Shown here piece after piece: positions 32,419 through 45,782 of a stretch of 64,000 nucleotides of DNA; positions within the stretch are counted from its first letter, which is position 1, and each line of letters opens with the position of its first letter. Position numbers and translations under genes: made by a program. Below the pieces are notes generated by a model. The model was not told where the DNA came from. It did no database searches and was given only the letters and a program-made list of their open reading frames with translations. This stretch comes from Owenia fusiformis (Eukaryota; Annelida; Polychaeta; Sabellida; Oweniidae). The stretch spans positions 14,016,348 through 14,080,347 of the forward strand of contig CAIIXF020000006.1 of assembly GCA_903813345.2 (NCBI GenBank), read 5' to 3'.

Positions 32419-35400
32419 ATGGACTTCAAAAAGTTGTTAAATTTTGCGTCAGTGAACTCAAAACACGTTGAGAAAAAGGTAGGTCAAATTTTCCATATTT
32501 TCTTCATCATTTATTTTTGCTGATGTCTTGGTAAACAAGAAAATACAGCAAACTCATCGAGTCGAGGTCTCCAAGTAGAAAAAATGGCTGACCCTCTCAT
32601 ATATCTGTTGATTATCCCTGTTTATAACTGATTCAAGAGCATGGCACTGAACGAACCTTTACGCTTATTTGTTTAGTTGTTGGTTGGGTTTACTTCCTGC
32701 GAAAGCTATTTGGATTTTGATATAATAGCTTTCCCACGGAGCATTTGGACAGCTCAATGATCGTGACCTTTGAAATCGAATTAAGTCGATCCGCGGCTTA
32801 CTTTTGGTCTCTAACTGTGTCTTACATCAGTATCATCAATCCGTGTAAGTATTGGAGCGCTGGAGTACTTCTTTTTCGATCAAGACTTGTAATTGTTAGT
32901 CGAGTGAATCGTTTTACTGCCAAATTCCAATATGGCGGTTTCTGCTCGGACATTTTCGTAAATCTCCGGAGGTTGTCCGAACCTAACTAATTCTCAAAAT
33001 TCATTTCGTTCGTTGCGTATCTCGCACCTAGAAAACCGCCATATTGGAAATAGGTCTGTAAAACTTTAACTCGATGAACAATTTACAAGTCTTGATCGAA
33101 AAAGAAGTACTCCAGCGCTCCAATACTTACACGGATTGATGATACTGATGTAAGACACAGTTAGAGACCAAAAGTAAGCCGCGGATCGACTTAATTCGAT
33201 TTCAAAGGTCACGATTGATCAGCTGTTCACTTCTCCGTTTGAGAGCCATAAGTTTCAAAATCTAACATGGCTCTCGAAGTGAGTAAGGTTGGGTAACATG
33301 TCACAAATGATGCGAAGAATCTTTAAACCAATCAGTGAAGTCTATATAATTGTTTGTTTAGTTGTTGATGTGGCAATATGTGTGTGACGTCACAGGTGAT
33401 TGCATCATATTCCTGTCACACCATTTTACGACATTGCATAATTTTAGCTGATTTTGGCTTCATTTCACTTTATTTGAAAGACTTTTAAAAATATAATAAT
33501 GAGTCAGTATTTTTTTTATAAATATTAATATTTGAATTTGAGGTCAAAGTCCGAAAATTTGATCAACTGATTGAAATCACATTTTAAAGAGGTGAAGAAG
33601 TGAATAATTACAGGAGCAAACGTGATCAATGGTTCAAGGTCTTTGCGCTGCATTCAGCAGAGGAGACCTCGAAAAATGAAGACGCCCACACGCATCTTTC
33701 AAGCCCCGGACCATAGAATAGACTAGACCAACAAGTTTTCATACTTTGTATTTAAGACTGAAAATTGCTGGACTGTTTGACTATGTAGCATGTGTCTCCA
33801 GCTTACAAGACATCTTACAAGGTCTATTAGACTACAGTACTGATACAAATTAAATGATAAGTCGTATAGTTGGCATATTTTCTTGAATTTTAACATTTAA
33901 TGTCCCAAACTCCCCCAAACTGCAGAAAAGTATACACCCTAAATCATATTTACCAAAATGAGTGTCCTCAAGGCTTCATACCAGCGTATGCGTGATGCAT
34001 TTGTCACAAGTTTGAGCTGAGATTTCGCTTATGAAGTAAGGTGAAGTAAAGTAAAGTTATCTCTGCCATGTTTGTTTATTGTGGTTAGCTTTTAATGGTA
34101 AGTGCTCAGAAGCAAATAATTCATGTGCGCAAAATAATAAAATAATCTGATTGGTTTTAACTTTAGTGCGTATGCGCACGATGTGTGCCATGTTTTTTTC
34201 TAGTGATTTCGTTTTGTTTCATGGAGTTTGTGTTTCAGTGTAACTTCCGCAAAAATGGCGGACCAATGACACAATTAACAGGTACAATCACTTCGAATTT
34301 TAAGAGAACTTTTTACCCATAATACATGTAGCAAAACTTTTGTTTTATTTGTGCATTCTATCTATTAAGAGTCTCAGGGGTATATAGGCAAATACATTTT
34401 GGTAGGAGCACTCTGTTTAGTTTGAAAACTCACCCTTTATTATTTTGTATCAGCACTATTCTGTAGATTAAAGACTGAAAAGTGATGATGTTATTTTGAG
34501 AACATTAACAGAAGTTGGAGTAACAGAAGTTAGAGTAATAAAAATACTTTGCCTAGAACCTATCTTTCATATCTTTCAGGGATGAAACAATACTCATTCA
34601 TCACGGGTGGACCCAGTGGTAGGGGTGCATTGGGTGCGAACCTATCTCCTTTTAAAGCCAAATTTACTTTTCGCAGGGGATTTTGTTCATAGTACTGAAG
34701 AGAAGGAGATTCGGAGGAAAGAACTTTGTGCAAGGCTTCAAGTGCAACCTCTGAATCTGATGATGGAGGCTGTTTGTTTGTTTGTTTGTTTGTTTTTAGA
34801 TAAAGACGCATCCCCTTGAAAATTCCTGTGAGGCCCCTGTTCATGTAATTCATTACATGTGCTGATAGCTGTCTCAAGCAAAACTGTAATGAAATTCTCT
34901 TTACTTCCCAGACACAAGGCCATGGATATGAGACCACTAAGTTTTCTGCACCAAAGAAAGACTCCAAGCCAAAGGTCAATCCAGAGGCGGTTAAGGCAGC
35001 ATTAGCTAAACAAGAACAAGAGGCTAAGAAAAGAGGTACATGTACACAGTGTTGAGTTTGCAATTGCATGCCTGAATATATTCACCTTTCATATGACCCC
35101 TACCACATACTACTTTTATTTAAAAAGGTAATAAAAATGATGTGATTTATAAGTAAACTAACATTCAATCACTTAGGAAAATGCCATTCCAGTTTTCCAT
35201 TTCAAAAAATCAATGACAATTCAACTGTTATAATCCATTAGAAAAATGACAGGTTTCATTTGTTTCATCAAGATGTTAGTGTTATAGCCACCATTTTTTG
35301 GCTGCTTGCTATTGGTAGTTTCATTGACTTTACAGATTGTTGAATTTTGTTCTCTCAATGCCTTGTTATATATTACATAATGTTATACTTTTGGTTAAGC

Positions 35401-38400
35401 TCTGGATGAGAAAAAGCGCAGAATTCAAGCAAGGGTACAATCAAATCTGCAGAATGAAGCAACAAATAAAACAAACACGAAAAAGACAGCAAGTAGTAAA
35501 GAGAGGGAAGCTGATATTGAAAGAAAGGTCAACTTTGAAAAGAACAGAAAACTGGTGAGAAGGCTAATTTTAACTAAATCAAGCAATGCCTTGTGATAGA
35601 AAAAGTATTCATGTTCATAAATGTTACTATTATAGTACTATTTTAGACAAAGATGAAGTGTGAAAAACATTTATCTGATGTACAGGGTGTCAAAAAACAA
35701 CGGAATCTTTGTAGAAAATGACTATTAAGTAGTGAAAGCCACATAGTACATTTAAATTTGACTCAAATATCTGCAACCAGGTGATGACATTTTAGTATGA
35801 TGTAAACTTGGCTTATTTTGGAATCCAATATGAGGAAGCCATTTTATTCAATGATATATGATATAGGTTGTAAAGATATGCATGAAAACAGCAGGAGAAA
35901 ATCTGCAGTTGCAGAGAAAATAGCAGGTAGCCTACATGTGGTCAGGGTCAACACCTGCAATCTATAAATAATTACTTCCAAGCAATAACTTACCCTTTCC
36001 CCCATATATAGAAATTTCATGATAACATAATTAGTTATGTTAATGGATGTAAAATAAATCCATTAATATAATGACATTATCTCTAAATGATTTACATTGT
36101 TAATCATTATATGCAATTAAATATTTAGCTATTATTACATTTTACAATACATGTGCTTATGTAACCAGTTTCTGCAAATAAAAATGATGAATTGGAAAAA
36201 CCAAAAATGCAGAGAAATGTTACATGAAACGAGGAAAATGCCAACAAAAATATCCCTTTGAAAACAGTCAATACAAAACCAAAACTAATTCAAAGAATAA
36301 TACCAAAAAGTCCAACTTATTATTTTCAGTTATCTGGTGACAAGGCCAAAGATGCTGAGAGAATCAGGAAAGAGATGCTAGAAAAAGCAGAAAGAATACG
36401 GTATGGTGGAGTACTTTATTTTAACCTGACAATTTTAGAGAAAATATAAAAATAAAAAAGACATTATATATATATAACCCGCTTACCTCAGATATCAATT
36501 ATATTCCCACATGTTATTTACCTATAACACTACTGAGTATGGGATAACAAATGTTACGACATTTGGTTAGGAATTATACAAGGTGCAGTTATACTCTTCA
36601 GTTTGATTAATTGCTCGCCACATTGATGGGTTCCCAGCCTGAGCTTAGAGATATATATTTTTGGGATGTCATTATGTGATCAGAATGCCCAAAAAAGTAA
36701 TTTGTTCTACATTTTCAAGTATTTCAATTTTTATTTTTAAGTTGTCAAATCATTCTGATGGACTGGAAATTAAAAGTATGTTTCCCTTATTAGGAATGAA
36801 ATGAAATTGTCTGGCGGAGGAGGAAAAGTCACCTCAAAAGAACTGATATTGGATGATGACAGCGACAGTGATAATGAAGTTAAACCAATTAAAGACCTTG
36901 AATTCCTCAAAAAACCCAAATCTGATGCAGAACCTGAGTGGAAAAAGGTAAATATGTCAAAACAATAATATTTGCATTTTTGGCATGGTATTGAAATTTT
37001 TGTTCATGAATATTATGTAGAATGCTACAGTTCTTGAACCCATTATTGTTTCTTATAAAATTATGTTCGTGATAAATCATTTACACATTTCATTATATAC
37101 TAAATGTAAAATATAACACTGCATGAAATGATTTCTTTAAACTAAAATGCTCAGAAAATGTGAGAAAATAATTTAGATGTATTTTTCATATAATTTTACG
37201 TGCGTTTGTGTCATTTTTAAAGAATCTCACGAAATAAAATTTTACAGCCCGAACTTCATTAATTTTAGTAACTAACATTTATTAGCAGGATAAAAGTATT
37301 AGCAAAAGCCATGGGGTAAGCATACAGAGGAAAAGGGACACTTATTTTGACTATTGGACCAGTTTTTTTCTTTTATGAAAATGACATTATAATTGATCGG
37401 GAATTCAAATATATTTTTCGCAATATGGAGTTCCTTGTTGATTCACCATTATAGATATAGAAAATGGAAAAGTTCAGGAGATAAAATTTCTGTTCTAAAG
37501 AGACTTAAAGTCCTTGTTTTTTCTGACATGTCTGAAACAAAGAACTGTATATTTTGTAATAATGGAATAATATTTCATAGAATCATTTACAGAATAACGG
37601 AAAAAATAAATGAACGGCTTCACAATGAACCATGGAAATTATTCATTTGAGGATTTTTAGCTATATTAATTTGGAGGTGATTGCCAATGTATTCAGCTTA
37701 AGGTGCCATGATACTTAACAGGAAATGACAAATGACAAATTACATTCACATTTTCAGAGGGCTGAAAAGGTAATTTCATCACGTTTAGGGTCATTCTGAC
37801 CATGCACACTGTGATCCTTGTCATGTAAATTATATGTGGAAATGGTTAGATTGACTGGAAGTCAAAACAGAACTCTGTTATCTTTGTTCAAAAAATGTCT
37901 ATAAATGCAAATTTTTTTGTCACTTCCTGTTTTGTCATTTACTGTTAAGTATCATGGCACCTTAAAGGTCTTATACAATGTATATCACAATAATGGATAG
38001 ACCACAGGCAATTTCCAACTACATGTACATGTAGAGTGCCAGAGTATGTACATGTATTTTCATTTACATTCAAACCCATTGCATTGGTGATCATGTATGA
38101 CTTCATTTAGGGTCCAGGAGACTGGGCATGTAAGTCATGGCTGTGATGCCATATACGCAATGTTGATGTGAGAGAGTTAATCAGCTCCGTAGCTCATATG
38201 GTAGAGCACCTGACATGTAATCGGGAGGTTGTGGATTCTATTCCCACCAGGGTGGAGTGACTTTGTCACATCACCCCTTAGCATAGGATTTGATGCTATG
38301 TTTTCAGATTAACTGTATGACTTCATTTAGGCAAAGGCTTTTTGTGCTGCCTCTTGCCTAAGTGCATAGGTTCATTTTATAAATAATTCTTTGCATAAAC

Positions 38401-41400
38401 TATAGGGTTATTAAACATTGTTGGATATTACTAATACATTTGGTTATTAATTAAGAATACCATTACTTACAATTTACCATGTAGAATAAGGAAGTTTGGG
38501 TGTTTGGTGTTTATTTATTGAGGTCCAATATATCCACGGCATCCAGCTACATACATACAAAGCTTTGTGTATGTTACATAAGGAAACCATATCTGTAACA
38601 AATACAGCCTTAATATTTATTTTAGATTACAACTTATCAGACAAGGCAGCTGTTTCTTGTTAGTCTCTGTATGCATCTTGTAATAATCATTGATCACTAA
38701 AATATCACAATATTCATAACATCCGTCTCTAATTTTCTTATAAAATTGTTGTCAATGTTTATAACTGTTAATTTTAATTAATGGAATAAAGTGTGATGAT
38801 GATAAATAAAAAATGAATAAAATTTATCAGTATAAAAATAATATCCCTTGAAAATTTCACTTCCATTTATTCATTGAATTTTAAATGAGACATGTTTGGC
38901 AGATTATCTTTATAATTTTGATGATATTGACAAATGAATATACACTGTATAGCTGCCATGGCAACTTTGTCAAATGTGTTTTTTATAAATCTTTGGATAA
39001 CCCAAGGTTGCTTTTAAAGATAGAAACATGATAAGGAAGTGCTAGATCTGATTGTTAGTATAACAGATTGAAGTCCAAGCTCAACTCAAAATTTATTAAA
39101 GTCTGCATGAAGCATGCATAACTTAATAATTATTTATTTATTATTTTATAATACTAGGACTTCTTTTAAGTTATGGGATGTACCAAATCAATATAAATTA
39201 TTAATAAAAACAGAGGTAGCAACCTCCCTCTAAATGTAAGGAAATTGTAAAATGAAAGACATTTTTATCCTCCTTTTACTCTACACCGCCTCTTTAATTT
39301 GATACTTAAACAATATACAAAATCAATGTGTTGATGCGTTGTTCTCTTTTTGTAATTTTAATTTCTAATTAATTTTCAGAATTATGAAATGAATAAACAT
39401 AAACGTGAAGAGGATCGGTCTCGTGAGAAGAAACATAAACATAAGAGCAAACACAAGAATAAAGATAGGGATAGGGATCGAGAAAAGCGTCATGACAAGG
39501 ACCGACATCACAAATCTCATGACAAGAAACGGGAACCAGCATGGACTAATGTTCCTAAATTCAAAAAGCCAGTGAACAATGTGGACCATGGCGATGGGAA
39601 GTTGAAAAAGAAAAAGCCATTCATCGGGGGAGCTAAACCACCTTTAAGCTTCGAGCAAATTCTCGCTATAGCACATCAAAAACATAATGATGAAGATGCA
39701 GTGTTAGTATTCAGAAATTGTTTTCTGTATTCTTGAACCCTAAATATCATGTTTTTCCTTAGAGTAGAGGGGATAAAAGGTAACAGATTTAAGGTAGACC
39801 CTGGGAAAAGTTTCCAAAAATTGTATTTGAACCCGGCATAAGGAATTTGACTGCCCAATTTTTCTGTCAAACTCCACACTCATGCCCACATGGGGGGGGG
39901 GGGTCTTGCGCAAATCTTTGCATAGGGTATAAAAATGTATTTTTGAATAAATTTTTATAATTATTATAATATAGAGACTAATATCATTTAGGCCAGCTTT
40001 CAGCATTTATTAAATGTTATCATATTAAATGGTCTTAAAGTTAGTTTTGCTCAGTAGGCCAGAAGTCTCTCTGACACACAGTTTATACCAGTGTATTGAC
40101 ATATTCATTATTCATTACATTTTGCATTTACAATGCTCAGATAAATCCGATCCAAGTTTTCATATTGACAAATATCAGTGTATTTTTTTAATTTGATTTT
40201 CAAATCTGTTTTTTCAGAGAAAGTGCCGTAAAGATTCCTACAAAGAAGAAACAAGAGAGAATGATGACACAAGAAGAAAAAGACAGAATTCAACGCAAAA
40301 AGGATAAACTGAAACAAAACACTGATGAAAGGCCAATGACTGCTATGGAAAAAGAAAGATTAGAAGAGGAAAAACTAGCTAAGGGGTCTTATAATAGTAC
40401 AATAGTGAAGACCCCTTCTAAAACTAATGATCAGAAAACTAAATCATTTAATAAAGATTCAAATGGCTTGGACAAGAGGAAACCTAATAACATACCAAAT
40501 TCAACTTCAAAAACTTCTCATAAATCCTCCGCCATCTCACACTCAAAGCAACCCACTCAAAATTCAGTATCACAAAATGGAAAATTATCGTCATCATCAT
40601 CTCACAAATTGGCTTCAAATTCGAAGCAGCATAAAATGAACAAACAAAAACAATATTCAGAAGTGAGAAATAATGTTCTAGTATGTGGAGGTAATAATGA
40701 TAGTGATTCTGATTCTGAAGAGGAGGATAAACCTATGAACCCCTGGGATAGGATAACTCAGGGTATGCATAAAAAAGGTAATAAAAAGAATCTTTTGAAA
40801 GCATGGAATATTATAATCAAAACTTGGATATTTCACTTTGAAAACAAGAAAAACAACCCTGATTCCCTTGTTATAAAGATAATAAATAATGATCATAAGA
40901 TATAGCAAAATGACATATCCATGAAGTGATGTGGATGTGGTGAAACTGCATGTCTGATATTTTATAAGAATATGTCAAATATCCTGTTGATCCTTCCTAG
41001 AGATGTTAATGTGCATATGCATATCCCATACCTACTAAGCTCCTAGATAGATAGCATGCAGATATTGTGTGAAAGGAGTGTACAGTTGAGCTCCTTCATT
41101 TTAACAAACACAGTTTAAGTTCATATATTTCCCACATATTTCAAAATGTCAGAAGACAAAAAAATTAATCTCATTATAAATATGTGATACATCTGGTATA
41201 TACAGCCAGGTTTAGATACAGTATTTATCCCTTGATAAATACATATTCAGTTCACTGTTGTAAAACCATGCAAAGTGAAATATATTGTGCTGCTAAACTA
41301 AAATTGGTTCACAATCCATTTCTTATTCAAGTAAAACTGAACTTTTGCGTATCCAGTGTCATCTCACCTGGGTTATTCACCTGTTTGTAACACTACAACA

Positions 41401-43151
41401 GCTAACTAATTCTACCTTGGTTATTGATTTTTTCCTGAATTATTACAGCAAAAAAGCGAAGTCATGAAATCAGTGATGATGAGGGAAGCTTCTATGACTC
41501 CGAGTATGATGAGGAAATGGATGATTTCATTGATGACGGAGATTGCAATCCTTCAGCTGTATCGAGTGTTATTAAACAAATGTTTGGATATGATAAGTCC
41601 AAGTAAGTTAGCATTAATGTTGGATCTAAAATTACTAAAAGTAGTATATACTTTGAAGTGTGAAAGTTAATGAGTTCTCAATTTAGTAAAATAATTGTCT
41701 TTATGTCACATGTATTCAATACAAGTGAAGTGTTCTTAAAATCTCTGTGTTATTTGTTGGGAATCCTCAGTATAACTTTCAACAGCACTACAACACAACA
41801 TAAGTTTTGGAGAAATTAAACTGGGGAAAACAAATAACTAGATAAGCACTTACTCATAAGAAACTTCGAATTTTTCAAATAAAGATAAGCACTTACTCAT
41901 AAGAAACTTCGAATTTTTCAAATAAATCAGAATGTCTTTGGATATACATGTGATGTTGTGCACAATGCACATGCACATTTAGAATTGCAGTCAGATTTAC
42001 TAGGGCTTCTCTCAGTATTAACCTGGTAGCTAACTTGAATTTGATTTCACTTATTCTCACACATATATTTGGTTTTGTAATGGCTTTAAAAATGAAATAA
42101 AGAAACCTACAGGAGGCTGTCATTTTGAATTTATGATTCCAAAATGGTCGTCAAAACAACCTTGTTTTACGTATTGTAGAAAAGATATAAAATCTGCAAT
42201 AATTTCTGGATAATTATTTCAATCCTTCAGGAATCTCTTGAAAAATCATTACCATCCATTTACATTCTCTCAATACACATGTTTCCTAAGTATGATATCT
42301 GCCATTTTCTGTATACCTGTAATGCCATAGTAAGATGTTTGTGTGCCCATAATGATCAAGTGTTTTAAAAATTACATTCTTTAGGTATCGCCACGAGAGA
42401 GAGGATGACTTGAGCGACATGGAAGCCAACTTTGCATCTATCCAGCGTGAAGAAGCAAGAAGGTAAGCTTTCATAATTTTTGTCTTTAAATTCTAATTTA
42501 AACATCCAGATTTAGGATGAAGAAAGGTTTGCCACTTATAACATAGTATAGATATAGATCATTTGGCCAAGTAACTGTACTTTCTTTAAATTGGCGCGAG
42601 TATATTACAGTTTGCATAGTAGTTTTATTTGTATTCAGTTTACATACTGTATATAGTTACATATGATAAGAGTCATATTCAAACCAAATCTAAACCGTTG
42701 GTCTCTTTTCCCTTGCTGCCAGTATTAAGTTAACAGACATTGTCAGTAATACTCAGTAATAGTATAGAGGGTTACCTATTTTTCTAATGAATTGTTCGCT
42801 TTTGGTTTAAGAGTAAGAAAGGAAGAAATGCACAAGGATAAATTTTTCACACTTGGAAGTTTTCACATATTATTTTACATGTTAAAGAAAGGACCAGTGA
42901 ACGTTTTGCGAAGACCTATCTCATATATCTTAAGTTCAAGACTATTTTCATCAAAATGCTTAATTATTTTCTCACCTTGGAAAATAATGCAGGGACTTTT
43001 ACAACATGGAGTATTGCCCTTAATATGCATTTGTGGTTTATTTTTCAGTGCCAAACTGGGAAGACTCGAGGACTTGGAGGATATGAAAGCAGAAGAAGAG
43101 GCCATTAAACGTAAAATGATGATGAAGAAAAAGAAAATGAAATACCGATAA
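32419..43151 (+). CDS. SPTY2D1: SPTY2D1-like SPT2 chromatin protein (histone chaperone), complete, 10 exons
   Basis: Exons: 32419-32478, 34912-35035, 35400-35554, 36330-36400, 36794-36947, 39380-39702, 40218-40777, 41449-41602, 42385-42462 and 43049-43151. Phases agree throughout and total 594 codons, somewhat shorter than vertebrate SPTY2D1. The N-terminus is MDFKKLLNFAS, as in SPT2 proteins. The middle is low-complexity: a Lys/Arg/His/Asp tract (HKHKSKHKNKDRDRDREKRH), PPLSFEQILAIA, ERPMTAMEKERLEEEKLA and an acidic DSDSDSEEEDKP. The C-terminus is the conserved SPT2 domain: FYDSEYDEEMDDFIDDGD, VIKQMFGYDKSKYRHE, KLGRLEDLEDMKAEEEAIKR and a basic end. SPT2 binds H3-H4 during transcription, in the nucleus. 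The exon 6 donor is weak (gttagt) but is the only one that keeps phase. Confidence 0.93.
32690..33286. mobile_element. Fold-back element, family FB2 (597 bp), in SPTY2D1 intron 1
   Basis: Near-perfect inverted arms of about 155 bp (for example tcgtgacctttgaaatcgaa at 32760 against its complement ending near 33212) surround a central part. Outer ends are weaker inverted repeats beginning ttact. Exact 8-bp TSD ggttgggt at 32682-32689 and 33287-33294. Ends differ from FB1. The open frame 32745-32990 is arm sequence. Confidence 0.88.
34770..34798 (+). repeat. (gttt)n microsatellite in SPTY2D1 intron 1
   Basis: About seven copies of gttt just upstream of exon 2. Confidence 0.9.
35683..35760 (+). 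mobile_element. Isolated mariner-type terminus in SPTY2D1 intron 3
   Basis: ta|cagggtgtcaaaaaacaacg has the form of a mariner-like inverted repeat next to a TA target. No matching right end or transposase was seen before exon 4, so the right limit given is nominal. Confidence 0.45.
37702..37961. mobile_element. TTAA-flanked MITE (260 bp) in SPTY2D1 intron 5
   Basis: Terminal inverted repeats ggtgccatgatacttaacag (left) and the exact complement on the right with one change. TTAA at 37698-37701 and 37962-37965. This is the signature of piggyBac/Kolobok-type target choice. No coding capacity. Confidence 0.9.
38112..38313 (+). mobile_element. tRNA-derived SINE with 18-bp target duplication
   Basis: tgtatgacttcatttagg occurs exactly at 38094-38111 and 38314-38331. 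Between them, a tRNA-like sequence at about 38183-38255 has an A box (tagctcatatggtagagcac), an anticodon-loop-like catgtaa (Thr-TGT if read as a tRNA) and a B-box-like ggattctattcc. About 70 bp precede the tRNA part inside the duplication, which is unusual for a SINE. The long TSD indicates LINE-mediated insertion. Confidence 0.8.
41841..41927 (+). repeat. 43-44-bp tandem duplication in SPTY2D1 intron 8
   Basis: gataagcacttactcataag followed by aaacttcgaatttttcaaata occurs twice in a row without change. Confidence 0.9.
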
Positions 43152-43424
43152 TGATCAGTGAGCTAAACATGAATATAAGAATTATTGGCTGATACATTTG
43201 AAAACGTTCCAGATACAATAGAACCTGATGGTCACTGATTCCATTCTTTTGAGAGAAACACAAATGTGCATGGATGAATGAATTGATTTAATATAATGCC
43301 ATATCAGTAGGTGCAATGGACCAGTGAATGGACAACATAAATAAATGTTTGAAGTGCAATTGGAAATAAGGCTTATCTCTGGGGGACATTCACTCTTGCT
43401 TGCACCATAGACCATTATTCCTAC

Positions 43425-43665
43425 ACTTAAAATGTACTACATAATACTTTTAATACCTTTAGTGAAAGTGTACTACACAATTATATTACCTGTGGTGAAA
43501 ATGCTCTTTACAAAAAAATTAACTACACAATACCATTGGTGAAAATGTAGTAAACAATACCAGTAGTGAAAATGTACTACACAATACCAGTAGTGAAAAT
43601 GTACTACACAATACATGTGGGGAAAATTTAGTACACAATATATTTGGTGAAAATGTACAGTACAG
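43425..43665 (+). repeat. Diverged ~33-bp tandem repeat after SPTY2D1
   Basis: Units of the form acacaataccagtagtgaaa-atgtact, about seven copies, most diverged at the ends. It lies about 280 bp past the stop and past an aataaa at about 43341, so probably beyond the transcript or in its 3' UTR. Confidence 0.8.
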
Positions 43666-45070
43666 AATTTGTATATTTTTATTTAACAGTCTTATGATTT
43701 TTTTAAATTACATTGGCCAGAGACATCAAATATTAAATTTTGATATGTCTCTTGTCAATAAATATGTTAGCCTGAGTGCATTTAACATAGTTTGCTGAAT
43801 CTTGGTCCACAGCACATTAAGTAATGGCCCCCAGTGTACAATTTCAATGCTTATTGTTATATTATTTAATCTACATATATATTCTTTGATTTAATGTAAG
43901 CCTGCATGGAGTCTCTGCCCCTTCCTCCTTATATCAACTTCCCTACCTTAAGGTAAGGTGTGTAGGGGTCGCATGGGCTTGATGCAAGGTGATTTATTGT
44001 TAATTTAGTGCACAGCCTCTAATATGCATAACAAAATCAGTTATCAGCCCTGAAATGTATAGAGGAGTGACTTCACATTTAGGGCATTTTTGAGGCTGTG
44101 TATCTAACTGTTGTTGTCAAAATCTGACATGGATATGAAGGTGATGAAATACTGTAAAACAGGTTTCATTCATGCATCTAAATTTCTCAAATTCTAAATT
44201 ATTTAATTATGTTATTTATTGGTATTTCATTACATAGCTACATGTAAAATAACAAATGAGAGTACCTAGGAATCCTGTGTGTGGATGATTCCAGATAAGA
44301 AAAAATAAAGTTAGATAGTCATGATAATTAGTTGTGTTATGAAGACAGGGAAATGAGACTTTTTCATTCAGATATTCATAGTTAATGTTTATGGAATGAA
44401 TGATTAACTTGGCCAAAGTGGCCTATGACATGTCATACTTAATTTTTCAACAGTCTGAAGCACTTTGTTGCTGTCATGCAGTTCGAATGCAATATTGTAA
44501 TTACTGGTAACTTATATGTGGCATGACACGTGTATGCAATGATATTTTAAAGTCATTATTTAACTCTCAATGATTTGGAGGAAGCCATATTGAATTAATT
44601 GGTTTAATCAATTAAAATGTAAGTAAAGTATCTCGTATAATTGAATTGAATTATTTTTGTATTTTAAAATACAAACTAATTAACGCCATTTCATTTGTAA
44701 TTATAATTTGAAATGTAAAATTTAGTTGTTCATGTTTCAAAGTTGTGCTGCATCTCAGAAATGTGTATGATATATTATTACTTGTACATATGTTGACAGC
44801 TTTCATATCAAATTGATATCAAGGAGCTTCATTGACATCAAACATGCCTATTCTATGCCAGCAGTTTGTAGTATTTGTTGACTAATGACTAGTATCTTCC
44901 AAGTTGACTTAACATTGAGATCATGGATTTCACATCGTATCTAACACTTTCTACTTTATAGGGACATGGCCATGGATGAGGTAGGTGAGGCTATAGCCAG
45001 AAAGGCATTCCTCTATACCATTGTCAACTGAAGACCAATATGGTACATTGCATTCTGATTGACTTAAATT
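43666..45070. other. Intergenic stretch between convergent genes
   Basis: No recognisable coding sequence, terminal inverted repeats or long arrays. It separates the 3' ends of SPTY2D1 (plus) and the astacin gene (minus). Confidence 0.5.
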
Positions 45071-45160
45071 TGCCTCACCTATTTAAATATGCCTCACCTA
45101 TTTAAATATGCCTCACCTATTTAAATATGCCTCACCTATTTAAATATGCCATGCCTATTT
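45071..45160 (+). repeat. 19-bp tandem repeat, about 4.5 copies
   Basis: tgcctcacctatttaaata is repeated at 45071, 45090, 45109 and 45128 with a partial, changed last unit. Confidence 0.93.
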
Positions 45161-45782
45161 TAATGTCACCACCACAATTGTTGACATATTGCTATTATAG
45201 TCTCCAACTGTTTTGTGGATGGTATTCAGCATCTGTAACAAATGGAAGGTGGTGACATTTTGCATGTTAATGCCTTTATATCTTGGCTATGTCCCTGCTT
45301 TACATGATTTTGGCCATGTTAACATTTACAAAATGAATTAAGTGTGCAATAAGACAAAAATATGTGGATGTAGAGAAAACTAGAAGGATGTGGGAAAATA
45401 AATAAATATTGTAAACTGTATTTTATTTTCTTAAGTGATTATTTGAAGAATTAGTGTAACATTGTAATTCTACAGAGATAAACATATTTACCACTTTTGC
45501 CCAAAACATACATGTAAACATATTTCAACAGATACTTGGTTTACACTATACATCAGTTTCACAAGTGATATCTCGAGAAGTCATGGTCGGATTGGCTTGA
45601 AATTCATAGTGATCACCTGTCCTATAGGCGACATCTTCAGATTTTAGGTATAATGGTTACCATGGCAACAAATTAAAACAGTTAATCTCTCTAATACTGT
45701 ATGCAACTAGGTGGTGACAATTTGCCTTGTTCTATTACAATACAAAGGTATATCAATATTTGAAAATAGAAAAATATCAAAA

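Noticed and set aside
34560-35069. 169-codon minus-strand frame
   Set aside because: Antisense to SPTY2D1 exon 2 and its flanking intron with the (gttt)n repeat; no domain.
38183-38255. Functional tRNA-Thr gene
   Set aside because: Stems are imperfect, the B box is mutated and the sequence lies inside an 18-bp target duplication with extra sequence, so it is a SINE.
39365-39589. Minus-strand hydrophobic frame
   Set aside because: Shadow of the Lys/His/Asp-rich SPTY2D1 exon 6.
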